A DNA stretch of 64,000 nucleotides from Desulfarculaceae bacterium (GTDB lineage Bacteria > Desulfobacterota > Desulfarculia > Desulfarculales > Desulfarculaceae), in assembly GCA_020444545.1 (NCBI GenBank), contig JAHLKT010000004.1, positions 650,336 through 714,335 of the forward strand, read 5' to 3'. The notes under the pieces are model-generated. The model had not been told where the DNA came from and did not search any database. It saw nothing but the letters and a program-made list of their open reading frames with translations. The position numbers were made by a program, and so were the translations under genes. Shown piece after piece: positions 25,437 through 33,721 of the stretch. Position 1 is the stretch's first letter; every line of letters begins with the position of its first letter.

Positions 25437-27679
25437 GGCTGTTTTCCCTCGCGGCGTCGGCGGTGCAGGATGTCCCAAAGGGTTTCGGCGGATACCGGGT
25501 TGCGGAAAGTATGCTCGCCCAGGGCGGCGGCCACCGCGTTGTGCACCGCCGGGGCGGTGGACAACAAGGCGGGCTCGGCCACCCCCTTGGCCCCATAGGG
25601 GCCGGTGGGCTCGGGCTCCTCCACCAGGCGCGTGAGCAGCTCGGGGGCGGGCCAGGAGTGGGGGAGCTTGTAGTCCAGGAAATGGGGATTGATGATGCGC
25701 CCCTGGTCCAGGAGCACCTCTTCGCTCACCGCGTAGCCCAGACCCATCATGGCCGCGCCCTGGATCTGGGCCTCCAGGTTAACCGGGTGGATCACCTTGC
25801 CCACGTCATGGGCGGCCACCAGGCGCAGCACCTCCACCCGGCCGGTGAGCTTTTCCACCGCCACCTGAGCGGCGTGCACCGCAAAGGCGTAGGTGGCGTA
25901 GGGCACTCCTTGGCTGGTATCCGGGTCCAGCTTGGTGGTGGGCGGGTCGAAGCGGCCTTCCACCTCCAGGGGCTGGTTCAAAAAACGCCGGGCCGCCTGG
26001 GCCAGGTCGAGGGCCTCGCCGCCGACAACCAAACGGCCTTCCTCCCAGCTTGCCGGCTCCCCGAGCGCGGCGGCCAGCTTGAGCAGGTTCTCGCGCAGCT
26101 TGATGCCGGCCTCGCGCACCGCGTTGCCCACCACGTAGGTGAGGCGGCTGGCGGTGGAAGGCCCGCTGTTGGGGCAGGTGGTGGTGTCTCCGGCCACGAT
26201 CGCCACCTGGTCCGGCTCCAGGCCCAGCTCCTGGGCGGCGATCATCTTCATGGTGGTGGAGGCCCCCTGCCCGCCGTCGCCGCTGCCCACCAGAAGGGTC
26301 ACCTCGCCCTGGGGGCTCAGCACCAGGCGGGCCGCGCCGGGGTTGGGCAGGCCGGTGAGGCCGATGCCGTAGTAGGTGGCCCCCAAGCCCCAGCCGGTGA
26401 GCCACTCGGGGTCGGCCTCGCGGGGATGGGAGGGCAGGCCGTCAATGGCCTCTTGGGCCTGATTCAGGCATTTGGTGATGCCCACCGAGGCGACGAGCTT
26501 CTGCCCGGCGGCGGTGCGGTCGCCCACCTGGAGAAAGTTGAGCCGGCGTATCTGGGCCGGGGTCTTGCCGCAGGCCTCGGCCAGGAGGTCCATCTGGCAC
26601 TCGTGGGCAATGGCCACCTGAGGCACCCCAAAGCCGCGCATGGCCCCGCCCACCGGGTTGTTGGTGTAGGCCAGGCGGCCGTGCGATTCCACGTGGGGCA
26701 CCTCGTAGGGCCCGGCCGCGTGCACCACCGCGCGGGTCACGATGGAAGGCCCGTAGGAGGCGTAGCACCCGGTGTCGGCCAGTATCTCGGTCTTCACCGC
26801 CACCAGGCGCCCTTCGGCCGTGGCCCCGGTGGTCATGGTGACTACCATGGGGTGGCGCTTGTTGCTTACCTGGAAGGACTCCTCGCGGCTGTAGACCATG
26901 CGGGCCGGGCGGCCGGTGAAATAGGCGGCCAGGGCGCTGTAGTAGCCGGGCGAGACCCCCTGCTTGTCCCCGAAGTACCCGCCGATGGTGGCGCAGATGA
27001 TGCGCAGGCGCTCGGTAGGCAGCGAAAGGATATGGCTCAGGTGGGTCAGGTCCAGGTGGGCGTGCTTGGTGGGCAGCTTCACCACCAACACCTCGTCTTC
27101 CCACCAGGCCAGCCCGGCCTCGGGCTCCAGGTAGGCGTGCTCGATCATCTGGGTGCGGTAAGTGCGCTCGATGACGATGTCGCACTCGGCCAGGGCCTCT
27201 GCCCCCCGGCCCCGGCGCAGGGTGCGCTCGAAGACCAGGTTGCTCTCGCCGTTGACCAGCGGCGCGCCAGGGGCCAGGGAGTCCTCGGGGCTGAACACCC
27301 CGGGCAGGGGGTTCAGGTCGGGCGCGATCAGCCCGGCCGCGGCCTGGGCCTGCTCCGGGGTCTCGGCGGCCACCAGGGCCAGGGCGTCGCCCACCCGGCG
27401 CACCTTGTCAGTGCACAGGATCGGCTCGTCATGGACGCGCGGGCCCAGCATGATCTCGCCGGGGACGTCGGCGGCGGTCCACACCCCCACCACCCCGGGC
27501 GCGGCCTGGGCCGCCGCGATGTCGATGCCCTTCAGCTCGGCATGGGCGATCTTGGAGCGGGCCACGGCCAGGTGCAGCGCGCCATCGGGCTGGTGATCCC
27601 CGGCGTAGCGCTCCACGCCGCGCACCTTGTCCCAGGCGTCGAACTTGAGAACCGGACGGCCGATGCTGTCGCTGGCCAT
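25433..27679 (-). CDS. Xanthine dehydrogenase-family molybdopterin-binding (large) subunit
   Basis: 748 residues. N-terminal a/b-hammerhead KVRGVERYAGDHQPDGALHLAV; first Mo-domain with YLEPEAGLAWWEDEVLVVKLPTKHAHL and ATIGGYFGDKQG (usually GGGFGxK); VGGAMRGFGVPQ; second Mo-domain GSGDGGQGASTTMKMIAAQEL; C-terminal YGAKGVAEPAL keeping the active-site Glu. Such subunits normally work with a 2Fe-2S subunit and an FAD subunit; neither is in this operon or window. The ATG at 27679 with GAGGAG upstream shares one base with the stop of the zinc-ribbon gene (TGATG). Hydroxylation or dehydroxylation of an aromatic or N-heterocycle is the family role; the actual substrate is unknown. Confidence 0.85.
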   Translation of the reverse strand: MASDSIGRPVLKFDAWDKVRGVERYAGDHQPDGALHLAVARSKIAHAELKGIDIAAAQAAPGVVGVWTAADVPGEIMLGPRVHDEPILCTDKVRRVGDALALVAAETPEQAQAAAGLIAPDLNPLPGVFSPEDSLAPGAPLVNGESNLVFERTLRRGRGAEALAECDIVIERTYRTQMIEHAYLEPEAGLAWWEDEVLVVKLPTKHAHLDLTHLSHILSLPTERLRIICATIGGYFGDKQGVSPGYYSALAAYFTGRPARMVYSREESFQVSNKRHPMVVTMTTGATAEGRLVAVKTEILADTGCYASYGPSIVTRAVVHAAGPYEVPHVESHGRLAYTNNPVGGAMRGFGVPQVAIAHECQMDLLAEACGKTPAQIRRLNFLQVGDRTAAGQKLVASVGITKCLNQAQEAIDGLPSHPREADPEWLTGWGLGATYYGIGLTGLPNPGAARLVLSPQGEVTLLVGSGDGGQGASTTMKMIAAQELGLEPDQVAIVAGDTTTCPNSGPSTASRLTYVVGNAVREAGIKLRENLLKLAAALGEPASWEEGRLVVGGEALDLAQAARRFLNQPLEVEGRFDPPTTKLDPDTSQGVPYATYAFAVHAAQVAVEKLTGRVEVLRLVAAHDVGKVIHPVNLEAQIQGAAMMGLGYAVSEEVLLDQGRIINPHFLDYKLPHSWPAPELLTRLVEEPEPTGPYGAKGVAEPALLSTAPAVHNAVAAALGEHTFRNPVSAETLWDILHRRRREGKQP

Positions 27680-27906
27680 CAACCGTTCTCCTCTCCCGGA
27701 CGGTAGATGCTCTCCTTGGTCAGGCCGCCGGGCACCCGGGCCACCGCCGCGGAGTTGGCGCTGCCGGTGACCACCTCGGGGCTGTCTTCCTTAAAGAAAT
27801 AGAGCCCGCAAAAGGGGCAGTGCAGCTCCACCTTCAGCGAGTAGAGCAGCATGTCGGCGTAGAAGGACTCCTTGCAGGAAGGGCAGCGCACGTTGAATAT
27901 GTCCAT
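27679..27906 (-). CDS. 75-residue zinc-ribbon protein, possible UbiD partner subunit
   Basis: Small soluble protein. Four cysteines at 8, 11, 30 and 33 (CPSC...CPFC) form a zinc ribbon; the second half is hydrophilic and lacks motifs. It lies 3 bases after ubiD and overlaps the next start by one base, so it is translated with them. Small proteins of the same size and Cys layout (BsdD/VdcD, subunit D of non-oxidative hydroxyarylic acid decarboxylases) sit beside UbiD-type subunits in Bacillus and Streptomyces. The parallel in size, position and zinc ribbon is what I see; sequence similarity beyond the cysteines is not evident. It could instead serve the Mo-hydroxylase. Confidence 0.75.
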   Translation of the reverse strand: MDIFNVRCPSCKESFYADMLLYSLKVELHCPFCGLYFFKEDSPEVVTGSANSAAVARVPGGLTKESIYRPGEENG

Positions 27907-27909
27907 GGC

Positions 27910-29289
27910 CTATTGCTCCAGGTATTGGCTCAGGTCCAGCCCTTGGCGCACCCTCTCGGGCACCTCTCCCTTGCGGGGGAAGGGGCGGTCCAGGGGCTTG
28001 GTGGCGTCGATGATCATGCCCGCGCTCTTTATCTCGTGGCGCAGGGAGGGGTCGAGCACCTGGCCTTGCAGGTTCTTGAGGATGGTCAGGTCCTGATCGG
28101 CCTGCACCCGCGAGGACAGGGCCCACATCACCTGGTTCAGGTCCTCGGGGTCCACGTCGTCGTCCACCACGATCACGTGCTTGATGAAGTTGGAGGCGCT
28201 GATGGCGGCCATGGCCGCGCGCATGGGCTCGCCCTCGGTCTTCTTGGCCAGGCTGAGGATCAGGTTGAAAGGCCCGCCCGAGCCAACCCAGCAGGTCTTG
28301 ACCACGCCGGGCACCGCCTGCTTGGCCCGCTGGTAGATGGAGGCCTCGATGGGCAGGTGGGCGTTGATGTGCTCGGTCATGCAGGGGAAAATGTCGATGA
28401 AGGTGGGGGCCGGTCGCGAGTACATGGCGCTGATCTCCACCACCCAGCTCAGGCGCTGGGGCCCGGCATAGCCGGTGAACTCGCCGAAGGGCCCTTCCAC
28501 GCAGCGGCGGCCCGCCAGGATGCGGCCCTCCAACACCATCTCCGCGTCGGCCGGCACCATGAGCTGATCGCCCCAGGTGACCGAGGGGGTGATGGCCAGG
28601 GGCTGGCCCATGACCCCGCCCGCGGCCGCGAACTCGTCCGCGTCGTTGGGGGTGAGCAGCGCGCCGGTGAGGTGGAAGGCCGGGTGGTGGCCCAGCACCA
28701 CCGCGATGGGCAGGTCCCTGCCCTCTTGTTCGGCCGCCGCGAAGTAGGACCACAGATGCCGGGGCGACATGTAGATGGCCAGGTGGGTGGGGTCCAGATA
28801 CTGCATGCGGTTCCAGGAGACGTTGTAGCGCCCCTGGGGGTTGCGGCTGACCACGATGGGGGTGAAAAAGGGCCCGCCGTCCAGCTCGGTGTGGCGCACG
28901 ATGGGCAGGCGGGTGAGGTCCATCTCCCAGGCGCGCCGGCGCACCGGGGCCTGATCCGGCGGCACCACCTCCGGCTCCAGGGTGGCGCCAGAGAGGCTCA
29001 GGATGCGCTCCAACAGGGGCATGCGCTTGCCGGTGTCCAGGCCCAGGGCCAGGCCGATCTTGCGGAAGGTGCCAAAGGTGTTGTTGAGGATGCGGCAGTC
29101 ACAGGGGCGGCCCTCCAGGTCCAGGACCTTCATGAACTGCACCGCGGGCACCCGGCCCTGGCGCTCCAGGGCGTCCACCACCGCGGCGCTTTCAAAGGCG
29201 GCCGGGGCCACCTCCTTGTTCACCCGGACCAGCTCGCCGGGGGCTTGTTGCCCCAGCAGGTCGAGCCAATCTTGCAGACAAAGACCCAT
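27910..29289 (-). CDS. UbiD-family prenylated-FMN-dependent (de)carboxylase
   Basis: 459 residues, cytoplasmic. Motifs: YNVSWNRMQYLDPTHLAIYM (Arg of the catalytic triad region), AAAGGVMGQPLAI, and the Glu-x4-Glu segment VEGPFGEFTGYAG that completes the E-R-E triad; C-terminal VIVVDDDVDPEDLNQVMWAL. The family performs reversible decarboxylation of aromatic or alpha,beta-unsaturated acids, with prFMN made by UbiX, which is absent from the window. Position behind a FadR regulator and ahead of Mo-hydroxylase and TRAP genes argues for catabolism rather than ubiquinone synthesis. Confidence 0.9.
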   Translation of the reverse strand: MGLCLQDWLDLLGQQAPGELVRVNKEVAPAAFESAAVVDALERQGRVPAVQFMKVLDLEGRPCDCRILNNTFGTFRKIGLALGLDTGKRMPLLERILSLSGATLEPEVVPPDQAPVRRRAWEMDLTRLPIVRHTELDGGPFFTPIVVSRNPQGRYNVSWNRMQYLDPTHLAIYMSPRHLWSYFAAAEQEGRDLPIAVVLGHHPAFHLTGALLTPNDADEFAAAGGVMGQPLAITPSVTWGDQLMVPADAEMVLEGRILAGRRCVEGPFGEFTGYAGPQRLSWVVEISAMYSRPAPTFIDIFPCMTEHINAHLPIEASIYQRAKQAVPGVVKTCWVGSGGPFNLILSLAKKTEGEPMRAAMAAISASNFIKHVIVVDDDVDPEDLNQVMWALSSRVQADQDLTILKNLQGQVLDPSLRHEIKSAGMIIDATKPLDRPFPRKGEVPERVRQGLDLSQYLEQ

Positions 29290-29319
29290 GGTGATTCCTA
29301 CTCCCTTTGCGCGATGCGC

Positions 29320-30015
29320 TTATTTCCAGAAGGTGGCCATGCGGGTGATGTGGTCCCGCATCAGCTCGCGGGCCCGGCCGGGGTCTCGTTGGCGGATGGC
29401 GTCCAGCATCCCCTGGTGGTCGGCGATGCCCCTGCCCCGGTCCTTGGGCGCGAACTCGTGCACCCGGACGCTGTGGTAGATCATGGGCACCAGGCCCTTG
29501 AGGGACAGGTTGAGCACCATGTTGTTGCAGGCGTCGCCCAGGCGCAGGTGGAAGTCCATGTCCGAAAAGGTGCGCGGCTCCCCCCGCTCCAGGGAGCGGC
29601 GGTATTCCTCGATGGTCTCCTCCAAGGCGGCGATTTCCTCTTCCTGGGCCCGCTGGGCGGCCAGGTAGGCCACCTCGGTCTCTATGATCAGGCGGGCCTC
29701 GGTGAGCTCCTCGATGCTGGCCCTGGCCAGGCGCAGCATCAGCGTGAGCACCTCGCCCATGGGCTCGGTGCTGGGCTCGGCCACGAAGATGCCCCCGCCC
29801 GCGCCCCGCTTGATGGTCAAGAGCCCGGCCTGCTCCATGCCGATGATGGCCTCGCGCACCGGGACTTTGCTCACCCCGAATTCCGCGGCCAGGGCGGCCT
29901 CGGAAGGGAGCTGGTCGCCCACCTTGAGCTGGCCGGAGAAGATCATCTCGGTGACCTTCTCGCGCACCTGGTCCGAGACCCGGGCCTTGTTCAGTTTGCC
30001 TGCCGCTAAAACCAT
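29320..30015 (-). CDS. GntR-family (FadR subfamily) transcriptional regulator
   Basis: 231 residues. N-terminal winged HTH, with VREKVTEMIFSGQLKVGDQLPSE and FGVSKVPVREAIIGMEQAGLL, then an all-helical FCD ligand domain with metal-ligand-type residues (DFHLRLGDACNN, DHQGMLDAI). I use the ATG giving MVLAAGKLNK, preceded by AAGGGAG; the upstream extension is not family-like. It heads the UbiD/Mo-hydroxylase/TRAP operon (30 bases before ubiD) and probably represses it in response to a carboxylate substrate or product (family and context inference). Confidence 0.88.
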   Translation of the reverse strand: MVLAAGKLNKARVSDQVREKVTEMIFSGQLKVGDQLPSEAALAAEFGVSKVPVREAIIGMEQAGLLTIKRGAGGGIFVAEPSTEPMGEVLTLMLRLARASIEELTEARLIIETEVAYLAAQRAQEEEIAALEETIEEYRRSLERGEPRTFSDMDFHLRLGDACNNMVLNLSLKGLVPMIYHSVRVHEFAPKDRGRGIADHQGMLDAIRQRDPGRARELMRDHITRMATFWK

Positions 30016-30239
30016 GGGCGCTCCCTTGGCTGGGGGCCGGACCGCCGCGCCGGGCGCGGACATCGGCCGGGCTAAAACCTAACATTAGCTTTTTGACCTT
30101 AGAACAACCGAACCCGTCAGTCAAGCACTTAATAAAACAGACAAAATTGTAAACCAACCGACGGGCGGAGCCTGTGAATGTCCGAATTTACTGGGTAATT
30201 AGGCGGCTACGGGAGTCAGTCACCGAGCAAGGCCCGGCC
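30016..30239. other. Upstream region of the UbiD operon regulator
   Basis: AT-richer stretch between the regulator start and the terminator of the acyl-CoA synthetase operon. It must carry the promoter of the UbiD operon. I see no convincing -35/-10 pair and no copy of the ACCAA-N3-TTGGT motif found at the other two TRAP loci. Confidence 0.4.
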
Positions 30240-30276
30240 AAAAAAAGCGAGGGCTGGCCGCGTCCGGCCAGCCCTC
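30240..30276 (-). terminator. Rho-independent terminator of the TRAP-acyl-CoA synthetase operon
   Basis: Perfect 12-bp stem GAGGGCTGGCCG/CGGCCAGCCCTC with four-base loop. On the minus strand it is followed by a T run (A7 at 30240-30246 on the plus strand). It lies 80 bases after the synthetase stop. Confidence 0.85.
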
Positions 30277-30356
30277 TTGCTATGTTTTGACGGCCCCGGG
30301 GCGAAAGGGAGGAACGCTTCCGGGGCGCGCTTGTAGTCAGGTTTGCGCTTCGGGTC

Positions 30357-31850
30357 TCAGCTTTCGATGAGTCCCTTTCTGATCTCCCGCTTGAATATCT
30401 TGCCGGCCGCGGTCTTGGGCAGGTCGTCCTGGATGATGAACTCCTTGGGCACCTTGAAGGGGCTCAGCCTGGTCTTGAGCAGGGCGCGCATCTCCACCGG
30501 GTCCAAGGCCTCGCCCGGGGCCAGCACGCAGACCGCCACCACCCGCTCGCCGTATTCCGGGTCGGGCAGGCCGATCACCGAGCATTCGGCGATCTGGCGG
30601 AACTCGAAGAGCACCTCTTCCACCTCGCGGGGGTACACGTTCTCCCCGCCGGTGATGATCATCTCCTTGAGGCGGTCCACGATGAACAAATAGCCCTCTT
30701 CGTCCAGGTAGCCCACGTCGCCCGAGCGCAGCCAGTCACCATAAAAGGAGTCCTGGGTGTCGCGGGGGTTGTCCAGATAGCCCTGCATCACGTTGCGGCC
30801 CCGGATGCAGATCTCGCCGCTCTGGCCGGTGGGCAAGGGGCGGCCCATCTCGTCGCGGATGCTCACCTCGGTGGTGCCCACCGGCTCGCCCACCGAGCCC
30901 ACCCGGTGCTTGCGGTGGTGGTTGAAGGTGACCATGGAGGCGGTCTCGGTCATGCCGTAGGCCTCGTGGATGGCCAGGTCGGTGGCTTCTTGCCAGCGAA
31001 TCACGTGCTCCCGGGCCAGGGAGGCCGCCGCGCTGAAGCAATAGCGGATATTGCCGAGCTGGGCCTTGAGTTCCGGCATCTGCAACAGGCGCACGTAGAC
31101 CGTGGGCACCGCGTAGAGCTTGGTGACCCCGTGCTTGGCGATGGCGGCCAGGGCCTCGTCCTGGTTGAAGCCGGGCATGAGCACCAGGCAGCCGGCCGAG
31201 AGCACGGTGGCGTTCATGATGTGCATCTGGCCGAAGACGTGGTTGAAGGGCAGGAAGCACAGCACCCGGTCGTCCTGGGTGGACTGTTCCATGCGCACCA
31301 CGTTGTGGATGGCGGTGTTGATGTTCTCGTGGCTGAGCATCACCCCCTTGGGCGTGCCGGTGGTGCCCCCGGTGTAGAGCACGCAGGCCAGATCGTCGCG
31401 CTCGCGCTCCACCGCGGCCATGGGCCCGGCGGCCGCGGCCATCAGCTCGTCCGGCTCGTGGTCGCCGCCGCGTCCGATGAGCCAGCTTATGCCCGCCGAG
31501 GAGCGCAGGGTGTCCAGGGTGGGGTAATGGGCCGGGTCGGCGTAGATGGCCTTGGGCTTGGCGTGCCCGGCCAGCAGGGCCAGCTCCTTGGGCGATAGCT
31601 GGTTGGACAGGGTGACCGCCACTGCGCCCAGCTTGAGCGCGCCGAAGTAGACGTAGAGCCACTCCACCGAGTTGGGCGCGCAAAGGGCGATGCGGTCGCC
31701 GGCTTTGAGGCCCAGCCCGGCCAGGGCCGTGGCCAAGCGGCCGGCCCGCCGGTCCAGCTGGGCATAGGTTACGCTATGGTCTCCCTGGATCACAGCCGGG
31801 TTGTCCGGGAAAAACAGGGCGCTGCGTTCCAAGTTGCAGGCTAGGTTCAT
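30357..31850 (-). CDS. Class I acyl/aryl-CoA synthetase (ANL superfamily)
   Basis: 497 residues, ATP-dependent acid-CoA ligase. P-loop-like LYTGGTTGTPKGVMLSHEN, A5 motif AYGMTETAS, A7 WLRSGDVGYLDEEGY, A8 hinge DRLKEMIITGGENVYP, and catalytic Lys near the end (PKTAAGKIFKREI). It resembles medium/long-chain or aromatic acid-CoA ligases; specificity is not readable. Downstream of dctPQM in one operon, so it likely activates the acid imported by that TRAP system. It ends before a clear terminator. Confidence 0.9.
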   Translation of the reverse strand: MNLACNLERSALFFPDNPAVIQGDHSVTYAQLDRRAGRLATALAGLGLKAGDRIALCAPNSVEWLYVYFGALKLGAVAVTLSNQLSPKELALLAGHAKPKAIYADPAHYPTLDTLRSSAGISWLIGRGGDHEPDELMAAAAGPMAAVERERDDLACVLYTGGTTGTPKGVMLSHENINTAIHNVVRMEQSTQDDRVLCFLPFNHVFGQMHIMNATVLSAGCLVLMPGFNQDEALAAIAKHGVTKLYAVPTVYVRLLQMPELKAQLGNIRYCFSAAASLAREHVIRWQEATDLAIHEAYGMTETASMVTFNHHRKHRVGSVGEPVGTTEVSIRDEMGRPLPTGQSGEICIRGRNVMQGYLDNPRDTQDSFYGDWLRSGDVGYLDEEGYLFIVDRLKEMIITGGENVYPREVEEVLFEFRQIAECSVIGLPDPEYGERVVAVCVLAPGEALDPVEMRALLKTRLSPFKVPKEFIIQDDLPKTAAGKIFKREIRKGLIES

Positions 31851-31892
31851 GCTTACCTCGCTGGGGCTTTAAGAGGGGCAACCCCCTTGATG

Positions 31893-33200
31893 CTACTTCA
31901 TATGCGACGGGATATAGGTCGCTATCTCCGGGAACAATATGAGCAGCACGATGGCCAGGGTGCTGGCCGCGATAAAGGGCCCGATGCCCTTGAAAATGGT
32001 GTTGAGCGAAAGATCCGGCGCCACGCCCTTGATCACAAACACGTTGAGCCCCACCGGCGGGGTGATGAGCCCGATCTCCAAAACCACCACCATCAACACA
32101 CCGTACCAAATGGGGTCGAAGCCCAGGGTCTGGATCACCGGGAAGAGGATGGGGGTGGTGAGGATCATGATGGCGAAGCAGTCCATCACGCATCCCAGGA
32201 TCAGGTAGAGCACCAGGATGCCGCAGAGGATCACGTAGGGCGAGAACGGCAGGGCGCCCAGGAAGTCGGCCAGTTGCATGGGCAGCTGGGTGACCGCCAG
32301 AAAGCGGCTGAACAGCTCGGCCCCGATGATGATCAAAAAGATCATGGCCGTGGTCTTGCCGGTGGCCAGCAGGCACTCCAGGACGCCGCTGAAGGTGAGC
32401 TTGCCCCTGAGCAGCGCGATGATAAACGCCCCGAAGGCGCCCACGCCCGCGGCCTCGGTGGGGGTAAACACGCCGGCATAGATGCCGCCGATGACCACGG
32501 TGAACAGCACCAGCATGCCCCAGATGCCGGCCAGGGAACGCCAGCGCTCGGCCATGCTGGCCTTGGGGCGGGTGGGGCCCAGGCCGGGCCGCAGCAGGCA
32601 CTGGATGTACACGGTCAGGATGAAGATGCCGGCCAGCATCAGGCCGGGCAGGATGCCGGCCATGAACAGCTTGCCGATGGATTCCTCGATGAGGATGCCG
32701 TAGATGACAAAGCCGATGCTGGGCGGGATGAGGATACCCAGGGTGCCGCCGGCGGCCACCGAGCCCGAAGCCAGGGAGGGGTCGTAGCCGTATTTGCGCA
32801 TCTCGGGCATGGCCACGGTGCCCATGGTGGCGGCGGTGGCCAGGGAAGAGCCGCTGATGGCCGAAAAGCCCGCGCAGCCCAGGATGGTGGCCATGGCCAG
32901 GCCGCCCCGGGTGTGGCCGATCCAGGAATGCACCGCCTTGAATATCTCGCCGCTGATGCCCGAGACGAAGGCGAACTGCCCCATGAGCACGAACAGGGGG
33001 ATGACGCTCAGCATGAAGCTGGAGCCGGAGGAATAGGGAGTCATCCCCAGGATGGGCAGGGCCGACTCCAGCCCCACCACCATGCCGTAGCCCACGAAGC
33101 CCACCAGGGCCAGGGCCAGGCCGATATGCATGCCCAGAGCCAGGAGCACGAACAACACCGCCGTGCCCAACAGCCCCAGGGTCAATGGGTCCATCATCAT
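31893..33200 (-). CDS. dctM: TRAP transporter large permease DctM
   Basis: 435 residues, about 12 TM helices. DctM motifs: SGSSLATAATMGTVAMPEMRKYGYD, GGTLGILIPPSIGFVIYG, and the second-half GLITPPVGLNVFVIKG. The ATG overlaps the dctQ stop (ATGA). Works with DctQ and DctP for ion-coupled uptake of an organic acid across the inner membrane. Confidence 0.93.
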   Translation of the reverse strand: MMMDPLTLGLLGTAVLFVLLALGMHIGLALALVGFVGYGMVVGLESALPILGMTPYSSGSSFMLSVIPLFVLMGQFAFVSGISGEIFKAVHSWIGHTRGGLAMATILGCAGFSAISGSSLATAATMGTVAMPEMRKYGYDPSLASGSVAAGGTLGILIPPSIGFVIYGILIEESIGKLFMAGILPGLMLAGIFILTVYIQCLLRPGLGPTRPKASMAERWRSLAGIWGMLVLFTVVIGGIYAGVFTPTEAAGVGAFGAFIIALLRGKLTFSGVLECLLATGKTTAMIFLIIIGAELFSRFLAVTQLPMQLADFLGALPFSPYVILCGILVLYLILGCVMDCFAIMILTTPILFPVIQTLGFDPIWYGVLMVVVLEIGLITPPVGLNVFVIKGVAPDLSLNTIFKGIGPFIAASTLAIVLLILFPEIATYIPSHMK

Positions 33201-33688
33201 GCGTCACCTCCCCTCAGGGCGGCGATGAGCTGCCTGGCCAGCTCTATGCACATGGCCAGGCAGCCCAATCCCACCATCCAATAGAAAGGCGACTTGGGTA
33301 TGTGCAGGATGCTGGAGTACTCGCCGATCTCGGCGGTCTCCATGGCCTGCAATCCGGTCATCCAAGTGATCATGGCCATGATGGCCAGCGATAGCGCCAG
33401 GGTGAAGACCTTGGCCCCCCGGCGCATGCCCTGGGGCAGCGTGGAGACCACCAGATCCACCTTCACATGTGCCCCCTCGCGCTCGGAGATGGGCACAAAG
33501 AAGAAGACCACCAGCACCACCATAAACTCGATGATCTCCAGCGAGCCCAGGATGGGGCTGTTGAACAGGTAGCGGAAAGCCACGTCGGCGCTGGTGAGCA
33601 GCATCATGCAGAAGAGCACCACCGCGCCGGCCAGGCTAAGCAACCCGCTCAACCCCCCTTGCTTGATGTTTTTCGAGATGATTGACAT
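33197..33688 (-). CDS. dctQ: TRAP transporter small permease DctQ
   Basis: 163 residues, four TM helices, with the family features ADVAFRYLFNSPILGSLEI and PISEREGAHVKVDL. AGGAG lies 7 bases before the ATG. Situated between dctP and dctM; its last base pairs form an ATGA overlap with dctM. Confidence 0.92.
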   Translation of the reverse strand: MSIISKNIKQGGLSGLLSLAGAVVLFCMMLLTSADVAFRYLFNSPILGSLEIIEFMVVLVVFFFVPISEREGAHVKVDLVVSTLPQGMRRGAKVFTLALSLAIMAMITWMTGLQAMETAEIGEYSSILHIPKSPFYWMVGLGCLAMCIELARQLIAALRGGDA

Positions 33689-33721
33689 GCCTATCTCCTG
33701 GAGCCGCGCTGGAGAGGGATG

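Noticed and set aside
25463..27706. Long plus-strand open frame of 747 codons
   Set aside because: Antisense to the molybdenum-hydroxylase gene, whose motifs on the minus strand are clear.
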